Shown here: piece after piece, positions 26,287 to 34,926 of the stretch
Position numbering within the stretch: the stretch's first letter is position 1
Layout of the letters: every line of letters begins with the position of its first letter
NCBI RefSeq assembly: GCF_005403045.1
Contig: NZ_BJCL01000011.1
Coordinates: forward strand, 96,832-160,831
Reading direction: 5' to 3'
Source: Pseudaquabacterium pictum
GTDB taxonomy: Bacteria > Pseudomonadota > Gammaproteobacteria > Burkholderiales > Burkholderiaceae_C
DNA: 64,000 nucleotides
The notes under the pieces: generated by a model
Told to the model about the DNA's origin: nothing
The model's database searches: none
What the model saw: the letters and a program-made list of their open reading frames with translations, nothing else
Program-made: the position numbers and the translations under genes

Positions 26287-29106
26287 TCAGCCCTGGCCGT
26301 GCAGCGCGAAGGCAGCCCAGTGGAACGGGTGCGCGCCCTCGTCGGCCAGCGCCAGCTGGGCGGCCCGCAGCGCGGCGGCCGGCCGGGCGCCGGCGGCCAG
26401 GCGGCTGTAGAAGCCGCGCATCAGGCGGGCGGTGGAGGCGTCGTCCACCATCCACAGGCTGGCCAGCACCGTGGGTGCGCCGGCCAGCACGAAGCCCCGC
26501 ACCAGGCCCAGCAGTTCATCGCCCGGGGCGATGTGGCTGAGGCCGGTCTCGCAGGCCGACAGCGCGACCAGCATGCCGGCCACCGGCAGGCGCTGGGCAT
26601 CCAGCAGCGTCAGCCCGCCGTCGGCCAGCTCCAGGGCCGAGAAGCTGGGGTTGTCGGCGCGGAACTGGGCATGGCAGGCCAGGTGCAGCACATCCTGGCC
26701 CGGCAGGGCGGTGCGCAGGGCGGCCTGGGTGGCGGCCTGGCCGCTGAACACCCGCGCCCGGCCGCCGAAGGCCCGCGCCACCGCCTGCAGCTCGGCGTCC
26801 ACATGCGGCAGGCTGGCATCGGCATGGCCCACGGCCACCACGCGGCGCGGCAGGCGCGCCGGTGCGCTGCGGCCGGCCAGCCACAGCGTGGCGCTGGGGG
26901 CCAGGCAGATCTCATGCCGCTGCGCCAGCCAGCCCTGGCCGTCGTGCAGGGCGGCGAAGGGCAGGTAGTGCAGGCTGCGGTGCGGCACCACCACCACCCG
27001 CTCGTGTTCACGCACCAGCGGCGCCACGCCGGCCCACACCAGGCGGTGCAGGGCCTGCAGATGGGCCTGCACCCGGGCCAGCAGCTGGGCTGCATGGGCC
27101 TGCAGGCCCGGGCTGCGGCAGCGCTGGCTGTCGATCTGGAAGCGCAGGCCGGCCAGGCGCTGGCCCAGGCCCGGTACCGGCTGCAGGTGGTGGCGCACCT
27201 GGTGGCGGGTGGCCACCACCGCCAGCAGCTGGTCGTCCAGCAGGTGGAAGGCCACCAGCGCGGTGTCGGCCGGCAGCGCCGCCTGCAGCGCCGCGGTGTC
27301 GAACGGGCTGCCGGCCGCCGCCGGCGCCGCGGTGCCGGCCGGCTGGCCGGCCTGCAGCTGGGCGCGCAGATGGGCTTGCAGCACCGCCTGCTCCAGCGCG
27401 GTGACCCGGCGCGCCAGCGGCTCCAGCGGGGTGTCGCCTTCGGCGATGGCCAGGCGCCACTGGTCACGGGCCCACTGCAGCTTCAGGCGCAGCGGGTCCA
27501 GTGCCGGGTCGGCCGGCTGGGCCGAGCTGTCCTGCACGCCCAGCGCCAGTGCGCGGGCGCGGCCCTGCTCCATCAGCGCCAGCAGCGCGGCTGGGCTGTC
27601 GCCGCCCTGCACCGACAGCCGCACCAGCAGGTCGTGGGCCTCCTCCGCCTGGGCGCCGATGGCGCTGCGGAAGCTGTCACCCTGCAGCGCCAGCCGGCTG
27701 CGGTCGATCAACGCCAGGGCTGCGCCCAGGTGCTGGCGTGCCTGCACCGTGTCGCCCTGGCTGGCGGCCAGCCGGCCCAGTCCCTGGTGGCCCGCCAATT
27801 CCACAGCGCCCAGGCCCAGGGCCTGCGCCTGCTGCAGCACCCGCTGCAGGCCGCGCTGCGCCTGGTCGGCCAGGCCCAGGGCGGCGGCGGCGTCGGCGGC
27901 GGTGGCGTCGGCCTCCAGCTGCCAGCCGGCCACGCCGCTGCGCTGCAGCGCGGCGCCGGCCCGGCCGGCGCTGTCCAGCGCATCGGCCGGGCGCCCGGCC
28001 TTGAGCTGGGCGCTGGCCAGCGCCAGGTCGGTCAGCGCCACCGAGGCGGCGTTGTCCTGCGCGGCAAACAGCTGGCGCGCCTGCGCCAGGCCCTGCAGGG
28101 CTTCGTCGGTGCGGCCGAGGCGCAACTGGGCGCGGGCGCAGTCGAGCGTGGCGCGCGCCTGTTCCACCGGCGCGCCGATCTCCAGCGCCCGCGCCACCAC
28201 CTGCCGGTACAGCGCCACCGCCTCGGGCAGCAGGTTGACGGCGCTGTAGGCGTCGGCCAGCGCGGCCTCGGCCTCGATGCACTGCTGCGGGCTGGCGCCT
28301 GCCTGGGCAAAACCGTGGCTGGCCGCCGCCAGGGCCCGCAGCGCGGCGTGGTAGTGGCCACGGTGCAGCGCGATGCGGCCGATGGCGCCGTCGGCCAGCG
28401 CCGCGGCCACCGCCAGGCCGTGGGTCTCGGCGCGCATGCGGGCGCGGCGGTTGATGCGCATGGCCTCGTCGAAGTCCGACAGCCAGGTCAGGGCGTTGGC
28501 CAGTGCGATGTCGGCGTGGATGGACAGGCTGCGGTCGCGCGCGCGGGCGCCACGCACGGCCGCGCTGCGGAACAGCCGGGCGGCATCGGCATGGCGGTCC
28601 TGGCGGGTGGCCAGGGTGCCCAGGTTCACCTCGATCTTGCCGGCGGCCAGCTCGTCGCCCAGGGCGACGAACTGCTGCAGCGCGTCCAGGCCGCAGCGCA
28701 TGGCGGCATCGTGCTGGCCCAGCAGCGACAGCGCCATCACCTTGGACACCCGGGTCTGCGCGGCATGCTGGGGCTGCTGCAGCACGGTGAAGGCGGCATG
28801 GGCGGCGTCCAGGCTGCCGCAGGCCGGGCCCATGCGGCCTTCGCAGAGGTGGGCGATGCCCTGCACCCAGTGCGCCACGGCGGCGATCTCGATGCGTGCG
28901 CGGTCGCCGTGGTCCGGGGTCTGGGCGCGGGCTTGCAGTTCGGCCAGCAGCGCGGCGCAGCGCACGGCGCGCGCCGGCGCGGTGCTCCAGGCGGCAAAGC
29001 ACACGGCCTTCAGGGCCCAGGCCAGGGCCACCGCATCCACCCCCAGGGGCTGCGGCAGGTCGCGCTGGGCATCGGCCACCAGCCCGGCCGCCAGCTCGTC
29101 GGTCAT
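26287..29106 (-). CDS. TPR-repeat protein with C-terminal CHAT caspase-like protease domain
   Basis: 939 residues. Residues 1 to about 500 are a series of tetratricopeptide repeats (many ALALLG / GHYHAALRAL-type helical hairpins). The C-terminal 280 residues are a CHAT domain: FAALHDGQGWLA, then catalytic His near 812 in HLACHAQF and Cys near 852 in LSACETG, followed by GLVRGFVLAGAPTVLASLW and FYSRLAAG. CHAT proteases are relatives of caspases and separases; TPRs present or sense partners. The start ATG overlaps the stop of the preceding gene (ATGA), so the two are co-translated. No signal peptide: cytoplasmic. Confidence 0.92.
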   Translation of the reverse strand: MTDELAAGLVADAQRDLPQPLGVDAVALAWALKAVCFAAWSTAPARAVRCAALLAELQARAQTPDHGDRARIEIAAVAHWVQGIAHLCEGRMGPACGSLDAAHAAFTVLQQPQHAAQTRVSKVMALSLLGQHDAAMRCGLDALQQFVALGDELAAGKIEVNLGTLATRQDRHADAARLFRSAAVRGARARDRSLSIHADIALANALTWLSDFDEAMRINRRARMRAETHGLAVAAALADGAIGRIALHRGHYHAALRALAAASHGFAQAGASPQQCIEAEAALADAYSAVNLLPEAVALYRQVVARALEIGAPVEQARATLDCARAQLRLGRTDEALQGLAQARQLFAAQDNAASVALTDLALASAQLKAGRPADALDSAGRAGAALQRSGVAGWQLEADATAADAAAALGLADQAQRGLQRVLQQAQALGLGAVELAGHQGLGRLAASQGDTVQARQHLGAALALIDRSRLALQGDSFRSAIGAQAEEAHDLLVRLSVQGGDSPAALLALMEQGRARALALGVQDSSAQPADPALDPLRLKLQWARDQWRLAIAEGDTPLEPLARRVTALEQAVLQAHLRAQLQAGQPAGTAAPAAAGSPFDTAALQAALPADTALVAFHLLDDQLLAVVATRHQVRHHLQPVPGLGQRLAGLRFQIDSQRCRSPGLQAHAAQLLARVQAHLQALHRLVWAGVAPLVREHERVVVVPHRSLHYLPFAALHDGQGWLAQRHEICLAPSATLWLAGRSAPARLPRRVVAVGHADASLPHVDAELQAVARAFGGRARVFSGQAATQAALRTALPGQDVLHLACHAQFRADNPSFSALELADGGLTLLDAQRLPVAGMLVALSACETGLSHIAPGDELLGLVRGFVLAGAPTVLASLWMVDDASTARLMRGFYSRLAAGARPAAALRAAQLALADEGAHPFHWAAFALHGQG

Positions 29107-29660
29107 GCCCGGTTGTCCGTGCCCTGCAGGTCGAACGGGCCGATCTCGGTTTCCCAGTCGACGCCCTGCAGCAGCAGCACGCACAGCCCGTCCGGCACCG
29201 GCGTGAAGCTGAATTCGCAGAGTTCGTTCCAGGGGCTGCTGGACGACCAGCTGCCGCATTGCAGCAGGGCCTGGCCGGCACCCACCGGCCCCAGCAGCTG
29301 GCCGTGCACCTGCCAGCCGGCGCCACTGCGGCTGTCCGGCGGCTGGATGCGCAGGTCGATGTCGATGCCGTTGGTGGAGTACAGCAACTGGCGCACCGCC
29401 GTGGCCGTGCTGCGCAGGCCCGGCGCGGGCACCGGCGCCCAGCCAGTGTCGTGGCTCAGCGCGGCCTGCAGCCGGCGCACCAGCGCACCGGCGGCGCGCA
29501 CCAGCGGGTGGGCCGCCGGCGCCGCGGCGGTGCGCGGCCGCCACACCGCCATCGCCCGCAGCAGCACCGCGTCGGGCGGCGCTTCCAGGGTGCGGCCGGC
29601 CCGCAGGTGGCGCGCGATGGCGTCGTCGGAGGGGTCGCTGGGATCGGCGGCGTCGGTCAT
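29103..29660 (-). CDS. Cytoplasmic beta-domain protein of the sigma/CHAT module, candidate anti-sigma or adaptor
   Basis: 185 residues from the ATG at 29660; a GTG at 29720 would add 20. The N-terminal part (HLRAGRTLEAPPDAVLLRAM, then HPLVRAAGALVRRLQ) is helical. The second half (RQLLYSTNGIDIDLRI, GWQVHGQLLGP, CEFSFTPVPDGLCVLLL) reads as a beta sandwich like carboxypeptidase-regulatory domains. No membrane helix or zinc-finger anti-sigma motif is present. It sits between the sigma-factor gene (69 bp gap) and the CHAT gene (ATGA overlap). An adaptor or anti-sigma role is inferred from position only. Confidence 0.65.
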   Translation of the reverse strand: MTDAADPSDPSDDAIARHLRAGRTLEAPPDAVLLRAMAVWRPRTAAAPAAHPLVRAAGALVRRLQAALSHDTGWAPVPAPGLRSTATAVRQLLYSTNGIDIDLRIQPPDSRSGAGWQVHGQLLGPVGAGQALLQCGSWSSSSPWNELCEFSFTPVPDGLCVLLLQGVDWETEIGPFDLQGTDNRA

Positions 29661-29729
29661 GGCGGCGTGGCGGTCAGGGGCGGATGCCCCACCGAGCGGC
29701 GAGGCGGCTGGCAAATACACATGGTCTGC

Positions 29730-30335
29730 TCAAACGGTCTCAAGCAGCGCGCGCAGCCGCTGCAGGCAGCGCGCCCGGGTGGGCCCGATGCTGCCTTCGG
29801 GCATCTGCAGCCGCTGCGCGATGTCGCTGTAGCTCAACGGCTCGTCCTGCAGGAACAGCAGCGTCAGCAGCGCCCGCGAGCGCTCGTCCAGCAGGGCCAG
29901 GGCGCGGTGCAGCCGATCCTGCTGCTGCAGATCGTCCAGCAGTGCATCGGGCAGCGGTGCCGGGTCGACCAGGCGCTCCAGCGCACTGGTGCCGGCGTCG
30001 TCGTCATCGTGGTCGGCATCGGCCTCGGCGCCACCGGCGGCGGGCTCGGCCAGGCGGCGGTCCTGCTCCAGCAGCCGCAGGGTTTCCCGCTTGGCGGTGG
30101 TGACCAGCCAGGCCCGCACCCGGGCGGGATCGTCGATGCGGTCGATGTGCTCGAACAGCCGGCTGAAGGCCACCTGGAACACATCGCCAGCCTGGGCCTC
30201 GGACAGACCGGCACGGCGGGGCACGGTGTAGACCAGGCGCTGGAACCGCCGCACCATGGCATTCCAGGCCGGCTGGCTGCCGTCGCGGCAACGCGCAAGC
30301 AGGTCGGCGTCGCTCAGTGTCTCCAGGGTCTGCAT
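29730..30335 (-). CDS. ECF-type RNA polymerase sigma factor
   Basis: 201 residues from the ATG at 30335. Sigma region 2 spans about 20-85 (RFQRLVYTVPRRAGLSEAQA, DVFQVAFSRLFEHI, RAWLVTTAKRETLRLL). A long acidic linker follows (AEADADHDDDDAG). Region 4 is at about 130-200 (LDERSRALLTLLFLQDEPLS, then YSDIAQRLQMPEGSIGPTR, the helix-turn-helix). It heads the module with the beta-domain protein, CHAT protease and subtilisin lipoprotein, and probably transcribes it. No membrane anti-sigma gene is adjacent. It is divergent from the thioredoxin-like gene. Confidence 0.88.
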   Translation of the reverse strand: MQTLETLSDADLLARCRDGSQPAWNAMVRRFQRLVYTVPRRAGLSEAQAGDVFQVAFSRLFEHIDRIDDPARVRAWLVTTAKRETLRLLEQDRRLAEPAAGGAEADADHDDDDAGTSALERLVDPAPLPDALLDDLQQQDRLHRALALLDERSRALLTLLFLQDEPLSYSDIAQRLQMPEGSIGPTRARCLQRLRALLETV

Positions 30336-30501
30336 GCTCGGCACATCCACCGGGGATGCCCGGATCGGCCGTCGATGCTAGCAGCGGGGGCTGGCTGCAC
30401 TGGTGAGAATTCGTGCGCCGGCCGCGGTGCCCCCGGGCGCCCCGCAGCGGCTGCCGCCCTGGCAACATCCACGGTCCCGCCCGACCCGTCTGGAGCCCAC
30501 C

Positions 30502-32109
30502 ATGCGCCACCCTGTCCGCCCTGCCCGCCTGCCCCGCGCCGCCCGGGCCTGGTTGCTGGCCGGCGCCCTGTGCCTGGGCGCGCCGTGGGTCCAGGCGGCC
30601 GCGCCGGGCCCGGGCGTGGCGTGGGTCAGCGCTGCGGCCGATGCCGACATCGAGCGCGCCTTCGCCCAGGCCAAGGCCGAGAAGAAGCCGCTGTTGCTGT
30701 ACTGGGGCGCCACCTGGTGCCCGCCCTGCAACCAGCTCAAGGCCACGTTGTTCAACCGCGCCGACTTCATCGACCGGGCGAAGAGCTTCGTGGCGGTGCA
30801 CATCGACGGCGACCGGCCCGGCGCGCAGCAGCTGGGCGCGCGCTTCAAGGTGCGCGGCTACCCGACGATGATCCTGATGGCGGCCGACGGCAGCGAGATC
30901 ACCCGCCTGCCCGGCGAGGTGGATGCGCCGCAGGTGCTGAGCGTGCTGCAGCTGGGCCTGGCCGGCGGCCGGCCGGTGAAGGCGGTGCTGGCCGATGCCC
31001 GCGCCGGCAAGCCGGTCAGCGGCCCCGAATGGCGCATGCTGGCCTTCTACGGCTGGGACACCGACGAGGCCCAGCTGGTGACCGCGGCCGAGCGGCCGGC
31101 GCTGCTGGCCCAGCTGTCGCGCGCCTGCCCGCCGGCCGAGCGCCAGGCCGCCACCCGCCTGCTGCTGAAGGCCCTGGCCGAGAGCGACGACGGCAAGGGC
31201 ATCAAGCCGGACGCCGCGCTGCGCGACCGCGTGCGCCAGCTACTGGCCGACGCAGCCGCCAGCCGGGCGCAGATGGACGTGGTGGTCAACTTCGCGCCCG
31301 ACATCACCAAGGCGCTCGCGCCCGAGCCCGGCGCCGACCGCCAGGCCCTGGTGACCGCCTTCGATGCCGCGCTGCAGCGGCTGGAAGTCGATGCCAGCCT
31401 GTCGCGCGCCGACCGCCTGGGCGCCCTGATCAGCCGCGTGGCGCTGGCCCGCATCGACCTGCCGCCCAAGACGGTGCAGCCCAAGCTGCCCGAGGCTCTG
31501 GTGCAGCGGGTGCGCGCCCATGTGGCACGGGACGACCAGCAGATCACCGACGGCCACGAGCGCCAGGCGGTGATCACCAGCGGCGCCTACGCGCTGGGCG
31601 AAGCCGGCCTGTGGGCCGAGAGCGAGGCGCTGCTGAAGGCCAACCTGGCCAAGAGCCATTCGCCCTACTACCTGATGAGCCAGCTGGGCAGCAATGCCCG
31701 CAAGCAGGGGCAGAACGACGAGGCGCTGCGCTGGTATGCGCAGGCCTGGGAGAAGAGCGAAGGTCCGGCCACCCGGCTGCAGTGGGGCGCCAGCTACTTT
31801 GGTGCGCTGGTCGACCTGGCGCCGCAGGACGCGGCGCGCATCGAGCAGGTGGCGCGCGCGCTGTTCACCGAGGCGGCGAAGGACCGCGCCGCTTTCCATG
31901 AGCGCAGCGCGCGTTCGCTGCAGCGGGTGGGCAGCAAGCTCGAGGCCTGGAACCAGGGCCCGCAGCAGGCCGCGGTGCTGCAGCGCCTGCACGACGGCCC
32001 GCAGGGCCTGGCGGCGGTGTGCGGCAAGCTGGAGGCGGCCGATCCGCAGCGCGTCACCTGCGAAGGCATTGCCAAGGGCCTGCTGAAGAAGCCGTCCGCA
32101 CCTGCCTGA
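30502..32109 (+). CDS. Exported thioredoxin-fold protein with large helical repeat domain
   Basis: 535 residues from the ATG at 30502 with a GGAG site. A signal peptide ends near VQAAAPG (residue 32). The thioredoxin domain (about 40-155) has the active site WCPPC in LLYWGATWCPPC and the cis-Pro region GYPTMILM. The remaining 370 residues are helical with TPR-like segments (SGAYALGEAGLWAESEALLK, NDEALRWYAQAWEK) and end in two more Cys (VCGKLE, VTCEG). It is a probable periplasmic thiol oxidoreductase acting on, or scaffolded to, other envelope proteins. It is monocistronic: a glutaredoxin-like operon follows after 63 bp. Confidence 0.85.
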   Translation: MRHPVRPARLPRAARAWLLAGALCLGAPWVQAAAPGPGVAWVSAAADADIERAFAQAKAEKKPLLLYWGATWCPPCNQLKATLFNRADFIDRAKSFVAVHIDGDRPGAQQLGARFKVRGYPTMILMAADGSEITRLPGEVDAPQVLSVLQLGLAGGRPVKAVLADARAGKPVSGPEWRMLAFYGWDTDEAQLVTAAERPALLAQLSRACPPAERQAATRLLLKALAESDDGKGIKPDAALRDRVRQLLADAAASRAQMDVVVNFAPDITKALAPEPGADRQALVTAFDAALQRLEVDASLSRADRLGALISRVALARIDLPPKTVQPKLPEALVQRVRAHVARDDQQITDGHERQAVITSGAYALGEAGLWAESEALLKANLAKSHSPYYLMSQLGSNARKQGQNDEALRWYAQAWEKSEGPATRLQWGASYFGALVDLAPQDAARIEQVARALFTEAAKDRAAFHERSARSLQRVGSKLEAWNQGPQQAAVLQRLHDGPQGLAAVCGKLEAADPQRVTCEGIAKGLLKKPSAPA

Positions 32110-32172
32110 GCGCGGCGCCATGCGCCTGCCGTCAACGTATGCTGCGCGCTCCATCCAGTTTCAGGAGAGCGC

Positions 32173-32538
32173 ATGCCGCGTCCGGTCCTCGACGAATCCG
32201 CCATCCATCCGGCCGTGCGCCCGCTGGTGGCCACGCTGCATGCCGATGTGGTGACGCAGGTGCGCGAGGCCGTTTCCGACCACGACGTGGTGGTGGTCGG
32301 CATGGCGGGCAACCCGTTCGTCAAGAAGGCGCGGCGCGCGCTGGATGCCGCCGGCGTGCCGCACCATGACATCGACATCGGCAGCTACTTCAGCCAGTGG
32401 CGGCGCCGCAATGCGCTGAAGATGTGGACCGGCTGGCCGACGCTGCCGATGGTCTTCGTGCGGCGCCAGCTGGTGGGTGGCGCGGATGACCTGCAGCGGC
32501 TGATCGCCAGCGGCGAACTGAAGCAGCTGCTGGCCTGA
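32173..32538 (+). CDS. Glutaredoxin-fold protein lacking both active-site cysteines
   Basis: 121 residues with an AGGAG site and a -10-like TATGCT at 32138. The order of elements is that of a glutaredoxin: DVVVVGMAGNPFVKKARRAL where CPYCxxA would stand, then VPHHDIDIG, TGWPTLPMVFV (cis-Pro) and LVGGADDLQRLI (the GG-DD motif). Both cysteines are replaced (NPFV), so it cannot do dithiol redox chemistry. It may bind glutathione or an Fe-S partner. It begins an operon whose next gene starts 1 bp after this stop. Confidence 0.85.
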   Translation: MPRPVLDESAIHPAVRPLVATLHADVVTQVREAVSDHDVVVVGMAGNPFVKKARRALDAAGVPHHDIDIGSYFSQWRRRNALKMWTGWPTLPMVFVRRQLVGGADDLQRLIASGELKQLLA

Positions 32539-32539
32539 G

Positions 32540-34165
32540 ATGCGTCCCCCCCCGGAGCGCCTGCGGCGTCCTTGCAGGCCGCGCTGGCCAGGGAGCCCAG
32601 CTCCTCGCCAGGCACAAACGGCAAGCCGTTTGTGTCCGGGCTCGGCCCCCCCAGGGGGGCGCCCCCAGCGGCCCGGCAAAGCCGGTTTCGCGGCGGCCGC
32701 TTGGGTCGGTGCCCTGCTGTGTCTTGCGCCGCTGCTGGCGTCCGCTGCCTCGGCAGGCACGACCGCCTGCTGGCTGCAGGGCTGGCCGCAAGCCGCCCGC
32801 TGCGGTGTGGTACAGCGGCCGCTGGACCCGGCGCGCCCGCAGGGCCCGCAGATCGACGTGCACTACGCGGTGGTGCCGGCGCTGTCGCGCAACAAGGCGC
32901 CCGATGCGGTGTTCTTCTTCGCCGGCGGGCCGGGCCAGAGTGCCATCCGCCTGGCCGCGCCGCTGGCGGCGGCCCATGCCCGGCTGCGCCAGCGTCGGGA
33001 CCTGGTCTTCGTCGACCAGCGCGGCACCGGCCGCAGCGCGCCGCTGGCCTGTGCCGACGATGACGACCGCGCCGCGCTGCAGCCGCTGGCCGACCGCAGC
33101 GACGAGGCCCGCCGCCTGCAAGCGCTGCAGCGCTGCCGCCAGGCCCTGCAGGCGCTGCCGCATGGCGACCTGCGCTTCTACACCACCGAGATCGCGATGG
33201 CCGATGTCGATGCGGTGCGGCAGGCGCTGGGCATCGCCCGCATCAATGCCATCGGTGCCTCGTACGGCACGCGGGCGGTGCTGAGCTACCAGCGGCAGTT
33301 TCCGCAGGCGGTGCGGCGCGCGGTGCTGGACGGCGTGGCGCCACCCGACATGCGCCTGCCCGATGCCGGTGCTGCCGACAACCAGGCGGCCTGGGACAGC
33401 CTGGTGCAGGCCTGTGCAAGCGATGCGGCCTGCGCCCGCCGCCACCCCGCGCTGCCGCAGCGCCTGCCTGCGCTGCTGGCCACGCTGCCGCAGGCGGTGC
33501 GCCTGCCACATCCCGTGAGCGGCCAAGCCGAGACGGTGACCCTGACCCGCGAGACCCTGCTGGCGATGGTGCGCGCGCCGCTCTACAACCCGGCCTTCGC
33601 CGCGGCCCTGCCGGCGGCGCTGGATGCCGCGGCCGCCGGCCAGTGGGCGCCGCTGGCGGCACTGGGTCAGGTTCTGGGCGGGCCGGGCGGCGGCTTTGCC
33701 ACCGGCCAGCACTTCTCGGTGGTCTGCAGCGAGGACCTGGGCCCCGGCGCACCGCCGGCGCCGCCCGCGCTCCCGGCCTCGGCGCCGTTTGCCGGCGGCG
33801 GCACCGCGCTGTACCAGGCGGCCTGCGCCGGCTGGCCGCGAGGTGCGGTGAGCCCGGCGTTCTACACCTTGCCACCGGCGCCGGCGCCCACCTGGCTGCT
33901 GTCAGGCAGCCTGGACCCGGTGACGCCGCCGCGCCACGGCCAGCGGGTGGCCCAGGCGCTGGGCCCGCTGGCGCGGCATGTGGTGGTGCCGAACACCGGC
34001 CACGGCACGCTGGCCCTGCCCTGTTTGCGCGATGCGGTGGCCCGCTTCATCAGCACCGCCGACGATGCCGAGGCCCTGGCGCAGCCGGCCGACTGCGCCG
34101 CGAAACTGCCGCGGCCGCCAGCCTTCCAGCCGCCCAGCGGCCGCGCCGCGGAGGGCAGGCCATGA
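32540..34165 (+). CDS. Alpha/beta hydrolase (TAP / proline iminopeptidase-like), exported
   Basis: 541 residues if started at the ATG at 32540, but the first 48 residues are Arg/Pro-rich and contain an intergenic-type hairpin repeat, so the true start may lie downstream (a TTG is in frame at 32630). Residues about 48-72 form a signal-peptide-like stretch (FAAAAWVGALLCLAPLLASA). The catalytic parts are an HGG-like AGGPGQSA, DQRGTGRS, nucleophile GASYGT, Asp in SGSLDPVTPP and His in TGHGTLA. The family includes tripeptidyl aminopeptidases and esterases. Its stop overlaps the next ATG (ATGA), so it is coupled to the ABC exporter genes. Confidence 0.8.
   Translation: MRPPPERLRRPCRPRWPGSPAPRQAQTASRLCPGSAPPGGRPQRPGKAGFAAAAWVGALLCLAPLLASAASAGTTACWLQGWPQAARCGVVQRPLDPARPQGPQIDVHYAVVPALSRNKAPDAVFFFAGGPGQSAIRLAAPLAAAHARLRQRRDLVFVDQRGTGRSAPLACADDDDRAALQPLADRSDEARRLQALQRCRQALQALPHGDLRFYTTEIAMADVDAVRQALGIARINAIGASYGTRAVLSYQRQFPQAVRRAVLDGVAPPDMRLPDAGAADNQAAWDSLVQACASDAACARRHPALPQRLPALLATLPQAVRLPHPVSGQAETVTLTRETLLAMVRAPLYNPAFAAALPAALDAAAAGQWAPLAALGQVLGGPGGGFATGQHFSVVCSEDLGPGAPPAPPALPASAPFAGGGTALYQAACAGWPRGAVSPAFYTLPPAPAPTWLLSGSLDPVTPPRHGQRVAQALGPLARHVVVPNTGHGTLALPCLRDAVARFISTADDAEALAQPADCAAKLPRPPAFQPPSGRAAEGRP
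32607..32648. repeat. Hairpin repeat, copy A
   Basis: GCCAGGCACAAAC on the left and GTTTGTGTCCGGGCTC on the right flank a variable tip; CACAAACGGC pairs perfectly with GCCGTTTGTG around AA. A second copy with a different, also perfectly paired tip lies at 61398-61444. Here it falls inside the apparent 5' end of the hydrolase gene. Confidence 0.75.
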
Positions 34166-34926
34166 TCGTGGTGCAGGACCTGGCCAAGCAGTTCGCGCAA
34201 GGCCGCGACCGCCAGCGCCGGGTGGTCGATGCCGTGCAGGGCGTCAGCTTCCAGGCGGCCGACGCCTGCATCACCGGCCTGCTGGGGCCCAACGGCGCCG
34301 GCAAGACCACCACGCTGCGCATGATCGCCGGCCTGCTGCGGCCCGACGCCGGGCAGATCACCGTGGCCGGGCTCGACGTGGCGCAGCAGCCGCAAGCGGT
34401 GCAGGCCCGGCTGGGCGTGCTGTCGGATGCGCGCGGCCTGTACCCGCGGCTGACGGCGCGCGAGAACATCGCCTACTACGGCCGCCTGCACGGCCTGGCG
34501 CCGGCGCAGGCCGAGGCCCGGGCCACCCTGCTGGCCGGCATGCTGGACATGCAGGCCCTGATGGACCGGCGCACCGACGGCTTCAGCCAGGGCGAGCGCA
34601 TGAAGACCGCCCTGGCCCGCGCCCTGGTGCACGACCCGTCGCACATCATCCTGGACGAGCCCACCAACGGCCTGGACGTGCTGGCCACCCGCAGTCTGCG
34701 TGACGCGCTGCGCCGGCTGCGCGACGAGACGGGCAAGTGCATCGTCTTCTCCAGCCACATCATGCAGGAGGTGGAGCGGCTGTGCGACCAGGTGGTGGTG
34801 GTGGCTGGCGGCCGCACCGTGGCCACGGGCACGGTGCCCGCGCTGCTGGCGCAGACCGGCCAGACCGATTTCGAAGCCTGCTTCGTGCAGCTGGCGTTCG
34901 GGCAGCAGGCCGGGGCCGCACCATGA
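34162..34926 (+). CDS. natA: ABC transporter ATP-binding protein, NatA-type
   Basis: 254 residues. The Walker A motif is GPNGAGKTTT (about residues 42-51), the signature FSQGERMK stands where LSGGQ is expected, Walker B is HIILDEPTNGLDV and the switch His is in FSSHIMQEV. The ABC-2 type NatA group exports sodium or drugs together with a NatB permease. The start overlaps the hydrolase stop by 4 bp and its own stop overlaps the permease start by 4 bp, so the genes are tightly coupled. The symbol is by resemblance and is not proven. Confidence 0.88.
   Translation: MIVVQDLAKQFAQGRDRQRRVVDAVQGVSFQAADACITGLLGPNGAGKTTTLRMIAGLLRPDAGQITVAGLDVAQQPQAVQARLGVLSDARGLYPRLTARENIAYYGRLHGLAPAQAEARATLLAGMLDMQALMDRRTDGFSQGERMKTALARALVHDPSHIILDEPTNGLDVLATRSLRDALRRLRDETGKCIVFSSHIMQEVERLCDQVVVVAGGRTVATGTVPALLAQTGQTDFEACFVQLAFGQQAGAAP

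Noticed and set aside
25261..29832. Very long open frame on the plus strand opposite the CHAT and protease genes
   Set aside because: His/Gln/Gly/Ala-rich low-complexity translation with no motifs. The minus strand carries full catalytic domains there; it is an antisense shadow of GC-rich codons.
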